Origin: Streptomyces sp. NBC_01235
GTDB taxonomy: Bacteria > Actinomycetota > Actinomycetes > Streptomycetales > Streptomycetaceae
Assembly (NCBI RefSeq): GCF_035989285.1
Contig: NZ_CP108513.1
Span: forward strand, 682,001-746,000
Reading direction: 5' to 3'
DNA: 64,000 bases
The position numbers and the translations under genes are program-made. Within the stretch, counting starts at the first letter, position 1. Each line of letters opens with the position of its first letter. Positions 25,299 to 33,620 of the stretch are shown one piece after another. The notes under the pieces were generated by a model that had not been told where the DNA came from, did no database searches, and saw only the letters and a program-made list of their open reading frames with translations.

Positions 25299-25895
25299 TC
25301 AACGCACGCCTGCACTGTCCAGCAGGACGCCCACGGTGGGCGCGATGAGCACAGCCAGGTTGTCGGCCTCGACGCCCGCGCGGGCTACGGCGCCGTCGAA
25401 GACGAGGCCGAGTTGCCTGGCCAGCAGGCCGGGGTCGCTCGCGCCGCCACGCTCGGCCTCGGCACGGAAGAAGGAGGTCAGTTTCGCCTTGATCTGGTGT
25501 GCCACATGGCTCGCAGGGTGATTCTGGTCCTTCAGTTCGATCTGCACAGCCAGGTACCGGCAGCCTCGGAAGGCGGGTGCACCCGCCTGCGACTCCAGTT
25601 GCTCGAAGACGTGCAGGATCCGCTTGCGGGGGGAGCGGCCATCGGCCGCCGGGGGCAGGAGAGTGGCCACGAAGGGGGCAGTGCGCTCCTTCAGGCTTGC
25701 CGCCAGCAGGTCTTCCTTGCTCTCGAACAGCTGGTACATGGAGCGCTTCGACACTCCCGCCGCCTTGCACAGCGCGTCGACGCCGACATTGACGCCGTCC
25801 TGGTAGGTGAGCGTGGCCGCCGCCTCCAGCAGGCGCTCTCTGGAAGTTGGCTTCACTTCGGTGGTCCTGTCGTGAGGTTGACTCGAATCGGACAC
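25299..25895 (-). CDS. TetR-family transcriptional regulator
   Basis: A 198-residue TetR regulator. The HTH occupies residues ~17-65 (TSRERLLEAAATLTYQDGVNVGVDALCKAAGVSKRSMYQLFESKEDLL). The C-terminal domain includes FRGCRYLAVQIELKDQNHPA, typical of a TetR_C group that senses small lipophilic compounds. The GTG at 25895 is chosen because the upstream frame is not protein-like; it lacks a strong ribosome site. The palindrome ACCGATCGGT (25903-25912) abuts the start, and related sites lie before the transporter gene at 27401, so it probably represses both. Confidence 0.85.
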   Translation of the reverse strand: MSDSSQPHDRTTEVKPTSRERLLEAAATLTYQDGVNVGVDALCKAAGVSKRSMYQLFESKEDLLAASLKERTAPFVATLLPPAADGRSPRKRILHVFEQLESQAGAPAFRGCRYLAVQIELKDQNHPASHVAHQIKAKLTSFFRAEAERGGASDPGLLARQLGLVFDGAVARAGVEADNLAVLIAPTVGVLLDSAGVR

Positions 25896-25902
25896 ATTGG
25901 AA

Positions 25903-25912
25903 ACCGATCGGT
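25903..25912. promoter_or_regulatory. TetR operator candidate ACCGATCGGT
   Basis: A perfect 10-bp palindrome in the context GAAACCGATCGGTCTTC immediately upstream of the TetR start. The same core recurs before the transporter gene at 27542-27559 and 27570-27583. Confidence 0.65.
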
Positions 25913-25965
25913 CTTCAGGGGGGCGGGAGCCGGCGGCGCCGTCCGGCCGATGAAGTCCGCTCAGA

Positions 25966-26007
25966 GGCTCGGCGACGGTCCTTCTCCCCCGAGACCGTCG
26001 CCGAGCC
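25966..26007 (-). terminator. Strong hairpin terminator of the DUF3533 gene
   Basis: GGCTCGGCGACGGTC (25966-25980) pairs perfectly with GACCGTCGCCGAGCC (25993-26007), 15-bp arms and a 12-nt loop, downstream of the transporter stop at 26103. It insulates the TetR gene from the transporter transcript. Confidence 0.82.
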
Positions 26008-26102
26008 CTGATGGTGTGCACGCCCCTCGTCCCCACGGGGGCGGCACACACGGGGCCACTCCGCACAACGGCCCCGGCCTGGGAGATGCAGGGAGGGTTC
26101 CG

Positions 26103-27401
26103 CTACACCGGGGTGGCGTTCTTGGCGGGCTCCGTCTCGACCGGGATGCGGTGCAGTCCCTTGCGGTCGTACCACCCCAGGACGCCGAAGCCGAACAGCA
26201 GGGCCACCAGGAGGCCGGCGGCCATCATGACCCAGCCGCGGGTCAGGCCCGCGTCGCCCTGCGCGTCGTAGTAGACGATGGCGCGGATGCCGCCTGCGAT
26301 CTGCCGCAGGGGCTCGAACTCCGCGAGGAAGCGGTAGAAGCCGGGCAGCGCCTGGATCGGCGTGGTCGCGTTGGCCGTCGGCACCGCCATCCCGATGAAG
26401 ACCAGCGTGGCCACCAGCATGCCGGGTGTGCCGAAGACCGCCAGGAGGGTGAGCGCGCCGATCCCGGAGACCGCGACGGCGCACACCGAGAACAGCCACA
26501 GCAGCGGCAGGTGGGAGGCGTCCATGCCCATGATGCCGACCGCGCCGACCATGACCAGCGAGCCCATCACCAGGGACAGGGCCGTCATGAGGGTGGCGCT
26601 GATGGCGAGGGTCTGCACCCGGGTCGCACGGATCAGCGGGCGGTGGATGCGCAGCGGGCCCATGTCGTTGTGGGTGTATCCGAGGGAGTGGTCGACCTGG
26701 CCGCTGATGACGTTGGCGGCGAGCATGCCGCAGACCACGAGTGCGAGCGCGTAGTAGAACGCCGTCAGACCCAGGCCGCTGTGCGAGTCGAGCGGATGCC
26801 CGTCCTTCACCGTGACGGCGGCCGGGTCGGCGAGCAGGACACGGGCCGCGGTGGGCAGCTTCGCCTGTAGGGCGGCGGTCTGTGCGGTCAGTTCCTTGCC
26901 GATGTGGAGCGAAGCGCTCTCGGCCGCCTGCGTCGTCGCGGCCCGCGCGAGACTGGAGCCCAGGCTGCCGGCGGACTGGTTCGTCAGCACGGTCAGCGCC
27001 GGGCGCACCGGCGTCTCGGCGGCTGCGGGACCGGTCAGGGCGGTGACCGAGGACGTGAAGTCGGCGGGCACGACGAGCGCACCGTACAGCTTGCCCTTGC
27101 CGAGTTCCTCCTTCACCTCGCTCTCGTCCATCACCTTCCAGTCGATCTTGTCCCCTCCCGCGGTGGACTTGCTGATCGAGTCGGTGATCTGGGCGCCCAG
27201 GTTGACCTGCTTTCCGCCGACGGCGGCTCCCTTGTCGGCGTTGACCAGGCCGACGGGCAGGTTCTTCATGTGGCCGGCCGGATCGATGTTGGCGCCGACG
27301 TACAGCACGGCGAACAGCAGCGCGAGAACACCCGTGATCACGCCACTGGCGATCCACAGAGGTCTGGCGCGCAGCACGCGGAAGGGGTGAATTCCATTCA
27401 T
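26103..27401 (-). CDS. DUF3533 / YhgE-Pip-type membrane protein (ABC-2-like permease)
   Basis: A 432-residue membrane protein. One helix near residues 15-38 (PLWIASGVITGVLALLFAVLYVG) is followed by an extracytoplasmic domain to about residue 215 (NLPVGLVNADKGAAVGGKQVNLG, GKLYGALVVPADFTSSV). At least five further helices follow: YYALALVVCGMLAANVI, LAISATLMTALSLVMGSLVMVG, LPLLWLFSVCAVAVSGIGAL, GMLVATLVFIGMAVPTA and MMAAGLLVALLFGFGVL. This is the layout of YhgE/Pip-type and DUF3533 proteins related to ABC-2 permeases. No ATPase gene is adjacent. A role in export or membrane stress is inferred. Operators matching the TetR upstream site lie before its start. Confidence 0.82.
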   Translation of the reverse strand: MNGIHPFRVLRARPLWIASGVITGVLALLFAVLYVGANIDPAGHMKNLPVGLVNADKGAAVGGKQVNLGAQITDSISKSTAGGDKIDWKVMDESEVKEELGKGKLYGALVVPADFTSSVTALTGPAAAETPVRPALTVLTNQSAGSLGSSLARAATTQAAESASLHIGKELTAQTAALQAKLPTAARVLLADPAAVTVKDGHPLDSHSGLGLTAFYYALALVVCGMLAANVISGQVDHSLGYTHNDMGPLRIHRPLIRATRVQTLAISATLMTALSLVMGSLVMVGAVGIMGMDASHLPLLWLFSVCAVAVSGIGALTLLAVFGTPGMLVATLVFIGMAVPTANATTPIQALPGFYRFLAEFEPLRQIAGGIRAIVYYDAQGDAGLTRGWVMMAAGLLVALLFGFGVLGWYDRKGLHRIPVETEPAKNATPV

Positions 27402-27541
27402 GACTTACTCCGGCCTGTTCAACACAGTTACATCGGGAGATGACCGGACGGCACCATCGCCGGACCGGGAACCCGCAGACTTCAAAACCCTTCAGCACAC
27501 GAAGGCAACCGTGGATCACGGTCTCGGCCGCCCCCCCATGA

Positions 27542-27583
27542 GGAAACCGACCGGTTTCCCGTCAATACTAAACCGATCGTTTT
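27542..27583. promoter_or_regulatory. Two TetR-type operator copies before the transporter gene
   Basis: GGAAACCGACCGGTTTCC (27542-27559) is an inverted repeat with 8-bp arms and two central mismatched bases. AAACCGATCGTTTT (27570-27583) is a second copy with one broken pair. Both share AAACCGA-CG with the site at 25903-25912. They lie about 140-180 nt upstream of the transporter start. Confidence 0.65.
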
Positions 27584-27585
27584 CG

Positions 27586-28875
27586 TTATTCAAATCGACC
27601 ACCGCGTCCCGGGAAGGCCCCGTCTTGATCACGAGCTGTCGGCATCGAGGTGGCCACGCCGACCCGGACCGGGCTCCCGGTGTTCCGCTGCTCCTGACGG
27701 TCGGCTCGCGGCCGCGTCACACGGTCACTCGCGCTGATCACCCCCAGCCGGCGGGCTTCGATGTCGTCGTGATGGATCGGCGTGTGTGACTCGCTCAGGG
27801 GCAGGCCTGTACCGCCGTGGCGGGCGGCGACGATCTCGGCGGCGATGGACAGGGCGGTCTCCTCGGGCGTACGGGCGCCGAGGTCGAGGCCGATCGGTGA
27901 GTGCAGGCGGGTCAGTTCAGCGTCGGTCAGGCCGATTTCGCGGAGCCTGCGGTCGCGGTCCTCGTGGGTGCGGCGGGAGCCCATCGCGCCGATGTAGGCG
28001 GCCGGCAGCCGCAGGGCCGCTTCCAGGAGGGGTACGTCGAACTTGGCGTCGTGGGTGAGGACACACACCACCGTGCGCTCGTCGGTCCGGGTGCCGTGCA
28101 GGTAGCGGTGCGGCCAGTCGACGACGATGTCGTCGGCCTCGGGAAAACGCGTCCGGGTGGCGAACACGGGGCGGGCGTCGCACACGGTGACGTGATAGCC
28201 GAGGAACTTGCCCACACGTACCAGGGCTGCGGCGAAGTCGATGGCGCCGAAGACGAGCATGCGGGGCGGCGGCACGCTCGACTCGACGAGCACGGTCAGG
28301 CCGGTCTCGCAGTGCGATCCGTCCTGAGCGATCTCGAAGGTGCCGGTGCGGCCGACGTCAAGCAGGGAGCGGGTTTCGTCGACGGCGGCGCGGTCCAGGT
28401 CCGGGCGTCCGCCGAGTCCGCCTTCGTTGGAGCCGTCGTGACGGACCGCCAGCGCCCGTCCGAGGAGCTCTGCCGGGCCACGGATCACGCGGGCCAGTGC
28501 CACCGCCTCGCCCCGGGCAGCAGCCGACAGCGCCGTCTGGAGTGTCTTCCTGCCGGGTCCGTCGGCGGGCACCGGGGTGACCAGGATGTCGAGGACACCG
28601 CCGCAGGTCAGCCCGACGGCGAAGGCGTCCTCGTCGCTGTAGCCGAACCGCTCGCGCACCGTCTCGCCGTCGGCGAGCGCCTGCATGCACAGCTCGTAGA
28701 CTGCGCCTTCCACACAGCCGCCCGACACCGAGCCGATGGCCGTGCCGTCGGCGTCGACGGCGAGCGCGGCGCCCGGGCCGCGCGGTGCGCTGCCGCCCAC
28801 GGCCACCACGGTGGCCACGGCGAAGTCCCGTCCTTCCTCAAGCCACCGGTTCAGCTCGTCCGCGATGTCCAGCAT
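27586..28875 (-). CDS. XdhC-family molybdenum cofactor maturation protein (PaoD/YagQ-like)
   Basis: A 429-residue XdhC protein, which binds sulfurated molybdenum cofactor and inserts it into molybdenum hydroxylases. The N-terminal XdhC/CoxI domain has VVAVGGSAPRGPGAALAVD and GSVSGGCVEGAVYE (near 24-60) with C54, and LTCGGVLDI near 109. The C-terminal Rossmann-like XdhC domain has MLVFGAIDFAAALVRVGKFLGYHVTVCDAR (near 210) and AYIGAMGSRRTHEDR. The last ~45 residues are polar and probably disordered. It is the last gene of the four-gene operon, in the position of E. coli paoD. Confidence 0.9.
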   Translation of the reverse strand: MLDIADELNRWLEEGRDFAVATVVAVGGSAPRGPGAALAVDADGTAIGSVSGGCVEGAVYELCMQALADGETVRERFGYSDEDAFAVGLTCGGVLDILVTPVPADGPGRKTLQTALSAAARGEAVALARVIRGPAELLGRALAVRHDGSNEGGLGGRPDLDRAAVDETRSLLDVGRTGTFEIAQDGSHCETGLTVLVESSVPPPRMLVFGAIDFAAALVRVGKFLGYHVTVCDARPVFATRTRFPEADDIVVDWPHRYLHGTRTDERTVVCVLTHDAKFDVPLLEAALRLPAAYIGAMGSRRTHEDRDRRLREIGLTDAELTRLHSPIGLDLGARTPEETALSIAAEIVAARHGGTGLPLSESHTPIHHDDIEARRLGVISASDRVTRPRADRQEQRNTGSPVRVGVATSMPTARDQDGAFPGRGGRFE

Positions 28876-28921
28876 GGGAGTTGCTTTCTCGTCGTGTCGT
28901 GTTGCGCGGACCGGGCCGGCG

Positions 28922-31165
28922 TCAGAGCAGCTTGTCCAGCGTGATCGGCAGATCCCGGATCCGCTTGCCGGTCGCGTGATACACGGCGTTCGCGATCGCG
29001 GCCGCCACGCCGGTCGTGCCGACCTCGCCCAGCCCGATGATTCCCAGGGGCATCGTCTTGTCCGGTTCGTCGAGCCAGGCGACGTCGATCGGGGGGATGT
29101 CGGCGTGGACGGGCAGGTAGTAGGAGTCGAGGCCGGCGCTCATGGTGCGTCCGTTGCGGGGATCGATGAGGCTCTGCTCCGACAGCGCCATGCCGATGCC
29201 CGTGACCACCGCCCCGCGGAGCTGGCTGGCCGCGGTCTTGGGGTTGATGATGTGGCCGACGTCGAACATGCCCAGCCAGCGTGAGATCCGCAGTTCGCCG
29301 GTGTCGGCGTTCACCCGCACCTCACAGAACTGCGCGCCGCGGGCGGCCTTGGACCAGCGCTGGTCCTTCAGGAAGTTGGTCAGGAAGCGGCCCTGACTGC
29401 CCAGCGCACCCAGCCGGGTGTCCGACCCGACCGAGGCCTCCAGGAACGGGGTGCCCGCTGCCCGCAGGGCGGCTGCCGGTTCCTGACCGCTCGTGCCCGT
29501 ACGCCGGGCCAGGGCACTCACCTTGCGGGTCAGCTCGGTGCACGCGGCGAGGAGGCTGGTGGCGACCGTCGCCGTCTGGTTGGAGTTGCCGGCCATCGGG
29601 CCGGTCGGCAGGGCCGAATCGCCGTACTCGACGTGGACCTTCTCGAACGCGATGCCGAGCGCGTCCGCGGCGATCTGTGCCTGTACGGTCGCGGCCCCCA
29701 TGCCCATCTCGTGGAAACCGCACTGCACGAGCACACTGCCGTCGTCGCTCAGTCGTACCTTGACGTCGGCGACCAGGCGAAGGGTCGGGTGGTAGGCGGT
29801 GGCCGTGCCCATCCCGACGAGCCACTCGCCGTCACGCATGGAGCGGGGTTCGGGATCGCGGTCCGCCCAGCCGAAGCGTTCGGCGCCCCTCTCGAAGACT
29901 TCACGCTGCATCCGCTGGGAGAACTTCTTGCCGCCCGTCGGATCCTTTGTTGGCTCGTTTCGCAGCCGCAGGGCGATCGGGTCCATGGACAGTTCGTAGG
30001 CGAGTTCGTCCATCGCCGATTCCAGCACAAAGCTGCCGATCGCCTCACCGGGGGCGCGCAGCCAGGTGTTGGGCATCAGATCCATGGCGACGAGGTTCTG
30101 CCGGGTCAGCATGTTCTCGGCGCCGTAGAGGTGCCGGGCGGGCGAGCTGGTCGCCTCAAGCAGGCCCCCTGCCGAGCCGGTGCGGGTGATGCTGTCCTGG
30201 ATCAGCGAGGTGAGCCGGCCGTCGCGGGTCGCACCGAGCGCGATCCTGTTGGTCGAGGCGGTACGCCCACCGGTGGCACGGTTGACGGCCGTGCGGCTCA
30301 GCGCCAGGCGCACGGGCCGCCCGACAGCCTTCGCCGCCATCGCCGTGATAACCGTGCCCGGCCAGACGGCGAACTTTCCGCCGAAGCCGCCCCCCAGGAA
30401 CTCGGCACGGACACGGACGTGGGACGCCGGCACACCGAACCGCCAGGCCAGGTAGTGGCTGGTCTGGTGGATGGACTGGGTGGTGTCGTGCACCGTGAGG
30501 TGGTCACCGTCCCAGACGGCGACCGTCGCGTGCGGCTCGATCGCGTTGTGCTGGAGGCCGGGCGTGGTGTAGCGCAGGTCGAGCGACACCTCCGCAGCGG
30601 CCAGCGCCGCCTCGGCGTCGCCCTTCTTCTTCATGCCCGCGAAGGTGAGGTCGCCCTTCGCCGGGGTGGCGTTGGTCTGCTCGATGGCGAAGTCCACGCG
30701 CGCGGGCAGCAGGTCGTAGGTCGCTTCGACAAGGGGGGCCGCCTCGTTCGCCGCCGCGGAGGTCTCCGCGATCACGACGGCGATCGGCTGGCCGTCCCAG
30801 AAGACCTGATCGGTGTTGAGATAGTCGACGTCGGTTCCCGAGACGTCGGGTCCGAGGTTCAGCACGATGTTGAGTTTGCGGGGTGGTTTGATCCTTGGCG
30901 CGTTGAGGTGGGTGAGGACCGCCAGGACGCCGGGCACCGCTGCCGCCGTGGCCGTGTCGATGCCGGTGATCGTGCCACGGGCGACGGTGGCATGGACCAG
31001 CTTCGCGTACGTGAGGTTCGGGTAGTGGTGCTCGGCGGAGAACCGCACCGCCCCGGTCACCTTCGCGTGGCCGTCCCGGCGGTCCACCGGCTGTCCGACC
31101 GCGCCCCCGACAGGTACGGAAGCGTCCGCGCCGGGCTCGGAGCCTGTCCAGGTGCGTGTGGTCAC
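28922..31165 (-). CDS. Molybdenum hydroxylase, molybdopterin-binding large subunit (PaoC/YagR-like)
   Basis: A 747-residue catalytic subunit of a xanthine dehydrogenase-family enzyme. Residues ~20-130 form the N-terminal aldehyde-oxidase hammerhead domain ([19 protein letters not shown]). Moco-binding parts follow: [38 protein letters not shown] and [39 protein letters not shown] near the C-terminus holds the glutamate that acts as general base. GTG 31165 overlaps the FAD-subunit stop by 4 nt (GTGA). The gene order and partners match E. coli PaoABC, an aromatic-aldehyde oxidoreductase, which is the best guess for its reaction. Confidence 0.9.
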   Translation of the reverse strand: MTTRTWTGSEPGADASVPVGGAVGQPVDRRDGHAKVTGAVRFSAEHHYPNLTYAKLVHATVARGTITGIDTATAAAVPGVLAVLTHLNAPRIKPPRKLNIVLNLGPDVSGTDVDYLNTDQVFWDGQPIAVVIAETSAAANEAAPLVEATYDLLPARVDFAIEQTNATPAKGDLTFAGMKKKGDAEAALAAAEVSLDLRYTTPGLQHNAIEPHATVAVWDGDHLTVHDTTQSIHQTSHYLAWRFGVPASHVRVRAEFLGGGFGGKFAVWPGTVITAMAAKAVGRPVRLALSRTAVNRATGGRTASTNRIALGATRDGRLTSLIQDSITRTGSAGGLLEATSSPARHLYGAENMLTRQNLVAMDLMPNTWLRAPGEAIGSFVLESAMDELAYELSMDPIALRLRNEPTKDPTGGKKFSQRMQREVFERGAERFGWADRDPEPRSMRDGEWLVGMGTATAYHPTLRLVADVKVRLSDDGSVLVQCGFHEMGMGAATVQAQIAADALGIAFEKVHVEYGDSALPTGPMAGNSNQTATVATSLLAACTELTRKVSALARRTGTSGQEPAAALRAAGTPFLEASVGSDTRLGALGSQGRFLTNFLKDQRWSKAARGAQFCEVRVNADTGELRISRWLGMFDVGHIINPKTAASQLRGAVVTGIGMALSEQSLIDPRNGRTMSAGLDSYYLPVHADIPPIDVAWLDEPDKTMPLGIIGLGEVGTTGVAAAIANAVYHATGKRIRDLPITLDKLL

Positions 31166-32157
31166 GATGCGCTCCGCTCGGCGTTGAGTGTCCGCAGCAC
31201 GGCCACGACCGTCCGCTGGGCCAGGTCGATCTTGAAGGCGTTGTCGGACTGGGGCAGGGCGGGGGCGAGTTCGGCGGCGGCGGCCCTGGCGAAGTTCTCT
31301 TCGGTGGCTTCGGCGCCGAGCAGCAGCTCTTCCGCGACGCGTGCCCGCCACGGCTTCGTCGCGACGCCGCCGAGTGCGAGGCGGACGTCGGTGACCACGC
31401 CGTCCTCGACGGCGAGCGCGGCGGCGACGGAGACGAGGGCGAAGGCGTAGGACGCGCGGTCGCGGACCTTGCGGTAGCGCGAGTGGGCCGCGACCGGAAC
31501 CGGTGGCAGCTCGATGGCCGTGATCAGCTCGTCGGGGGCCAGCACCGTCTCGATGTGGGGGGTGTCGCCGGGCAGCGTGTGGAAGTCGGCGACCGGGATA
31601 CGCCGGATGCCGTGCACGCTCTCCACCTCGACGACCGCGTCGAGCAGCACCAGCGCCACCGCCATGTCCGAGGGGTGCGTCGCGATGCAGTACTCGCTCG
31701 TTCCCAGGACCGCGCTGCCGCGCGAGAACCCGCCGATCGCGTCACAACCACTGCCGGGCACACGCTTGTTGCACGCGGAGGCCTCGTCGTAGAAGTACAT
31801 GCAGCGGGTGCGCTGCAGCAGGTTCCCGCCCACCGTCGCCATGTTCCGCAACTGCGCGGAGGCCCCCAGCAGGATCGCCTTTGCCAGCACCGGATAGCGA
31901 GTGCGGATCAGTGGGTCCGCCGCGAGCCGGCTGTTGCTCACCAGCGCCCCGACGCGGAGGGTGCCGTCGGGGAGTTCCTCGATCCCGGTCAGCGGCAGGC
32001 GGGTGATGTCCACGACCGTTGCCGGCTCTTCGATGCCCTCACGCATGAGGTCGACGAGGTTCGTGCCGCCCGCGAGGAACTTCACGTCCTCGCTGTCCGC
32101 GATGGTGCGCAGCGCCGTGCCCACGTCCGGTGCGCTGAGGTAGGAGAACGACTTCAC
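31162..32157 (-). CDS. Molybdenum hydroxylase, FAD-binding subunit with extra 4-cysteine segment (PaoB/YagS-like)
   Basis: A 331-residue FAD subunit of the CoxM/XdhB family. [15 protein letters not shown] (near 32-46) and [18 protein letters not shown] (near 115-132) bind FAD. Between ~125 and 160 four cysteines occur: [18 protein letters not shown] and [13 protein letters not shown]. This matches E. coli PaoB, which carries an additional [4Fe-4S] cluster there. GTG 32157 overlaps the stop of the iron-sulfur subunit (GTGA), showing translational coupling. It shuttles electrons between the 2Fe-2S subunit, FAD and an unknown acceptor. Confidence 0.9.
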   Translation of the reverse strand: MKSFSYLSAPDVGTALRTIADSEDVKFLAGGTNLVDLMREGIEEPATVVDITRLPLTGIEELPDGTLRVGALVSNSRLAADPLIRTRYPVLAKAILLGASAQLRNMATVGGNLLQRTRCMYFYDEASACNKRVPGSGCDAIGGFSRGSAVLGTSEYCIATHPSDMAVALVLLDAVVEVESVHGIRRIPVADFHTLPGDTPHIETVLAPDELITAIELPPVPVAAHSRYRKVRDRASYAFALVSVAAALAVEDGVVTDVRLALGGVATKPWRARVAEELLLGAEATEENFARAAAAELAPALPQSDNAFKIDLAQRTVVAVLRTLNAERSAS

Positions 32158-32639
32158 TTCGCGACCTCCTTGATCGCCGAGACGATGCCGTTGTAGGCGC
32201 CGCAGCGGCACAGGTTGCCGCTCATCCGTTCCCGGATCTCCGTGTCGTCCAGCTCTCCGCCGTTGTCGGCGAGGTGTTCGGTAGCCGCGCTGGGCGCGCC
32301 TTCCTTGTGTTCGGCGAGCATGCCGATCGCCGAGCAGATCTGGCCGGGCGTGCAGTAGCCGCACTGGAATCCGTCCGTGCGGACGAACGCCTCCTGCAGC
32401 GGGTGGTCGACCCCTTCGATGGTCGTGATCTCACGGCCCTGGTACTGCACCGCAAGCGCGAGGCACGCGTTGATCCGCCGGCCGTCGGCCAGCACCGTGC
32501 AGGCACCGCACGCGCCTTGGTCGCAGCCCTTCTTGGTGCCGGTCAGGCCCAGGTACTCGCGCAGGGCGTCGAGCAGGCTCACCTGTGGCGCGACGTCCAG
32601 CCTCTGGGCGGACCCGTTGATCCGCAGCTCGATCTCCAC
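32154..32639 (-). CDS. Molybdenum hydroxylase, [2Fe-2S] subunit (PaoA/YagT-like)
   Basis: A 161-residue iron-sulfur subunit. The plant-type ferredoxin domain has [17 protein letters not shown] and INACLALA for the first cluster. The second cluster is in [12 protein letters not shown] and [17 protein letters not shown]. The GTG at 32639 has GGAGG with 9-nt spacing and gives the usual length; an ATG at 32678 would add 13 residues without a ribosome site. Neither version has a Tat signal, unlike periplasmic E. coli PaoA, so this complex is probably cytoplasmic. First gene of the operon. Confidence 0.9.
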   Translation of the reverse strand: MEIELRINGSAQRLDVAPQVSLLDALREYLGLTGTKKGCDQGACGACTVLADGRRINACLALAVQYQGREITTIEGVDHPLQEAFVRTDGFQCGYCTPGQICSAIGMLAEHKEGAPSAATEHLADNGGELDDTEIRERMSGNLCRCGAYNGIVSAIKEVAK

Positions 32640-32847
32640 CGTGTCAGTCCTCCGGTTCACCCGCGGGCTCGTTTTCATGGGGGGCCATCAGGCACATAGG
32701 GCCAGGACCAGAGGGACTCCGCTCCGCGGACTTCGGAAACCGTTGACCGGGGAGCCGAATCATGAGAGGAGGTCCATGATCTAAAACAGGAACGTAGCAG
32801 TTCGACCTCCTACTAGCATCACTCTTGTCGCAACTTTACTTTCCCAC

Positions 32848-32863
32848 GCATCAGCACTGATGC
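32848..32863. promoter_or_regulatory. TetR operator candidate GCATCAG-CA-CTGATGC
   Basis: A perfect inverted repeat with 7-bp arms and 2-bp centre, in the divergent gap between the molybdenum hydroxylase operon (starts 32639) and the TetR gene (starts 32938). Confidence 0.65.
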
Positions 32864-32937
32864 AAATCAGCACAAATCCGCAGGTCAGGCGTAGGGTCTT
32901 CCGTGCATCACGAATCAACAACGGGAGTGGATACGTC

Positions 32938-33522
32938 ATGGGCCGACCCCTGCGGGCCGATGCCGCGCGCACCGTGCGCGCGATCCTGGGGGCGGCCGAG
33001 CAGGTCCTCGCCAAGGATCCCGCGGCCTCCATGGAGCAGATCGCGGAGGAGGCAGGAGTGGCCAGAACGACCGTGCACCGGCGGTTCGCCAACCGCCAGG
33101 CCCTCATCGAAGCACTCGCCGCCTCGGCGAAGCGACAGCTCCTGGAGGGCGTAGAAGACGCCCACATGGACACCGCCCCACCCCTCGTGGCACTCCACCG
33201 CGTCACGGCGAACGTACTGCGGATCAAGAGCGCCTGGCCGTTCACCCTCGGCCACCCCCTCGCCGACTCCCCCCTCACGGCGGTGATCTGGTCCGAGGTC
33301 AACGCCGGTGCCCTCGAGTTCTTCGCCCGGGCCCAGCACGAAGGGCTCCTCGCCCCGGACACGGATCTCATGTGGGCGCGGCGGGTCTACTACGCCCTCG
33401 TCGACGAGGCCCAGCACGGAGGCGGCGCGGATCTCGACCCGGACCAGGTCCGGCAGAACGCGGACGCACTGGCAACACTCGTCGTCGACACGTTTCTGCG
33501 CGGGACGGGACCCCACAGCTGA
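32938..33522 (+). CDS. TetR-family transcriptional regulator
   Basis: A 194-residue TetR protein. The HTH occupies residues ~5-52 (ARTVRAILGAAEQVLAKDP, MEQIAEEAGVARTTVHRRFANRQALIEAL). The remaining helices (AWPFTLGHPLADSPLTAVIWSEVN, WARRVYYALVDEAQHGG) form the ligand domain. GGGAG lies about 11 nt before the ATG. It is divergent from the molybdenum hydroxylase operon with a palindrome between them, so it is the probable local repressor, possibly responding to an aldehyde or purine-like ligand. It precedes the SpoIIE phosphatase by 98 nt on the same strand. Confidence 0.87.
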   Translation: MGRPLRADAARTVRAILGAAEQVLAKDPAASMEQIAEEAGVARTTVHRRFANRQALIEALAASAKRQLLEGVEDAHMDTAPPLVALHRVTANVLRIKSAWPFTLGHPLADSPLTAVIWSEVNAGALEFFARAQHEGLLAPDTDLMWARRVYYALVDEAQHGGGADLDPDQVRQNADALATLVVDTFLRGTGPHS

Positions 33523-33620
33523 ACCGCCCGGCCGGCAGCTCCCATCCCGTCTTGCCCTCCGCCGCCGACCGTACGATCGTGGACAGTGCCCCGGCACAGG
33601 GCAGAAGGGCCAGGTGCGCC

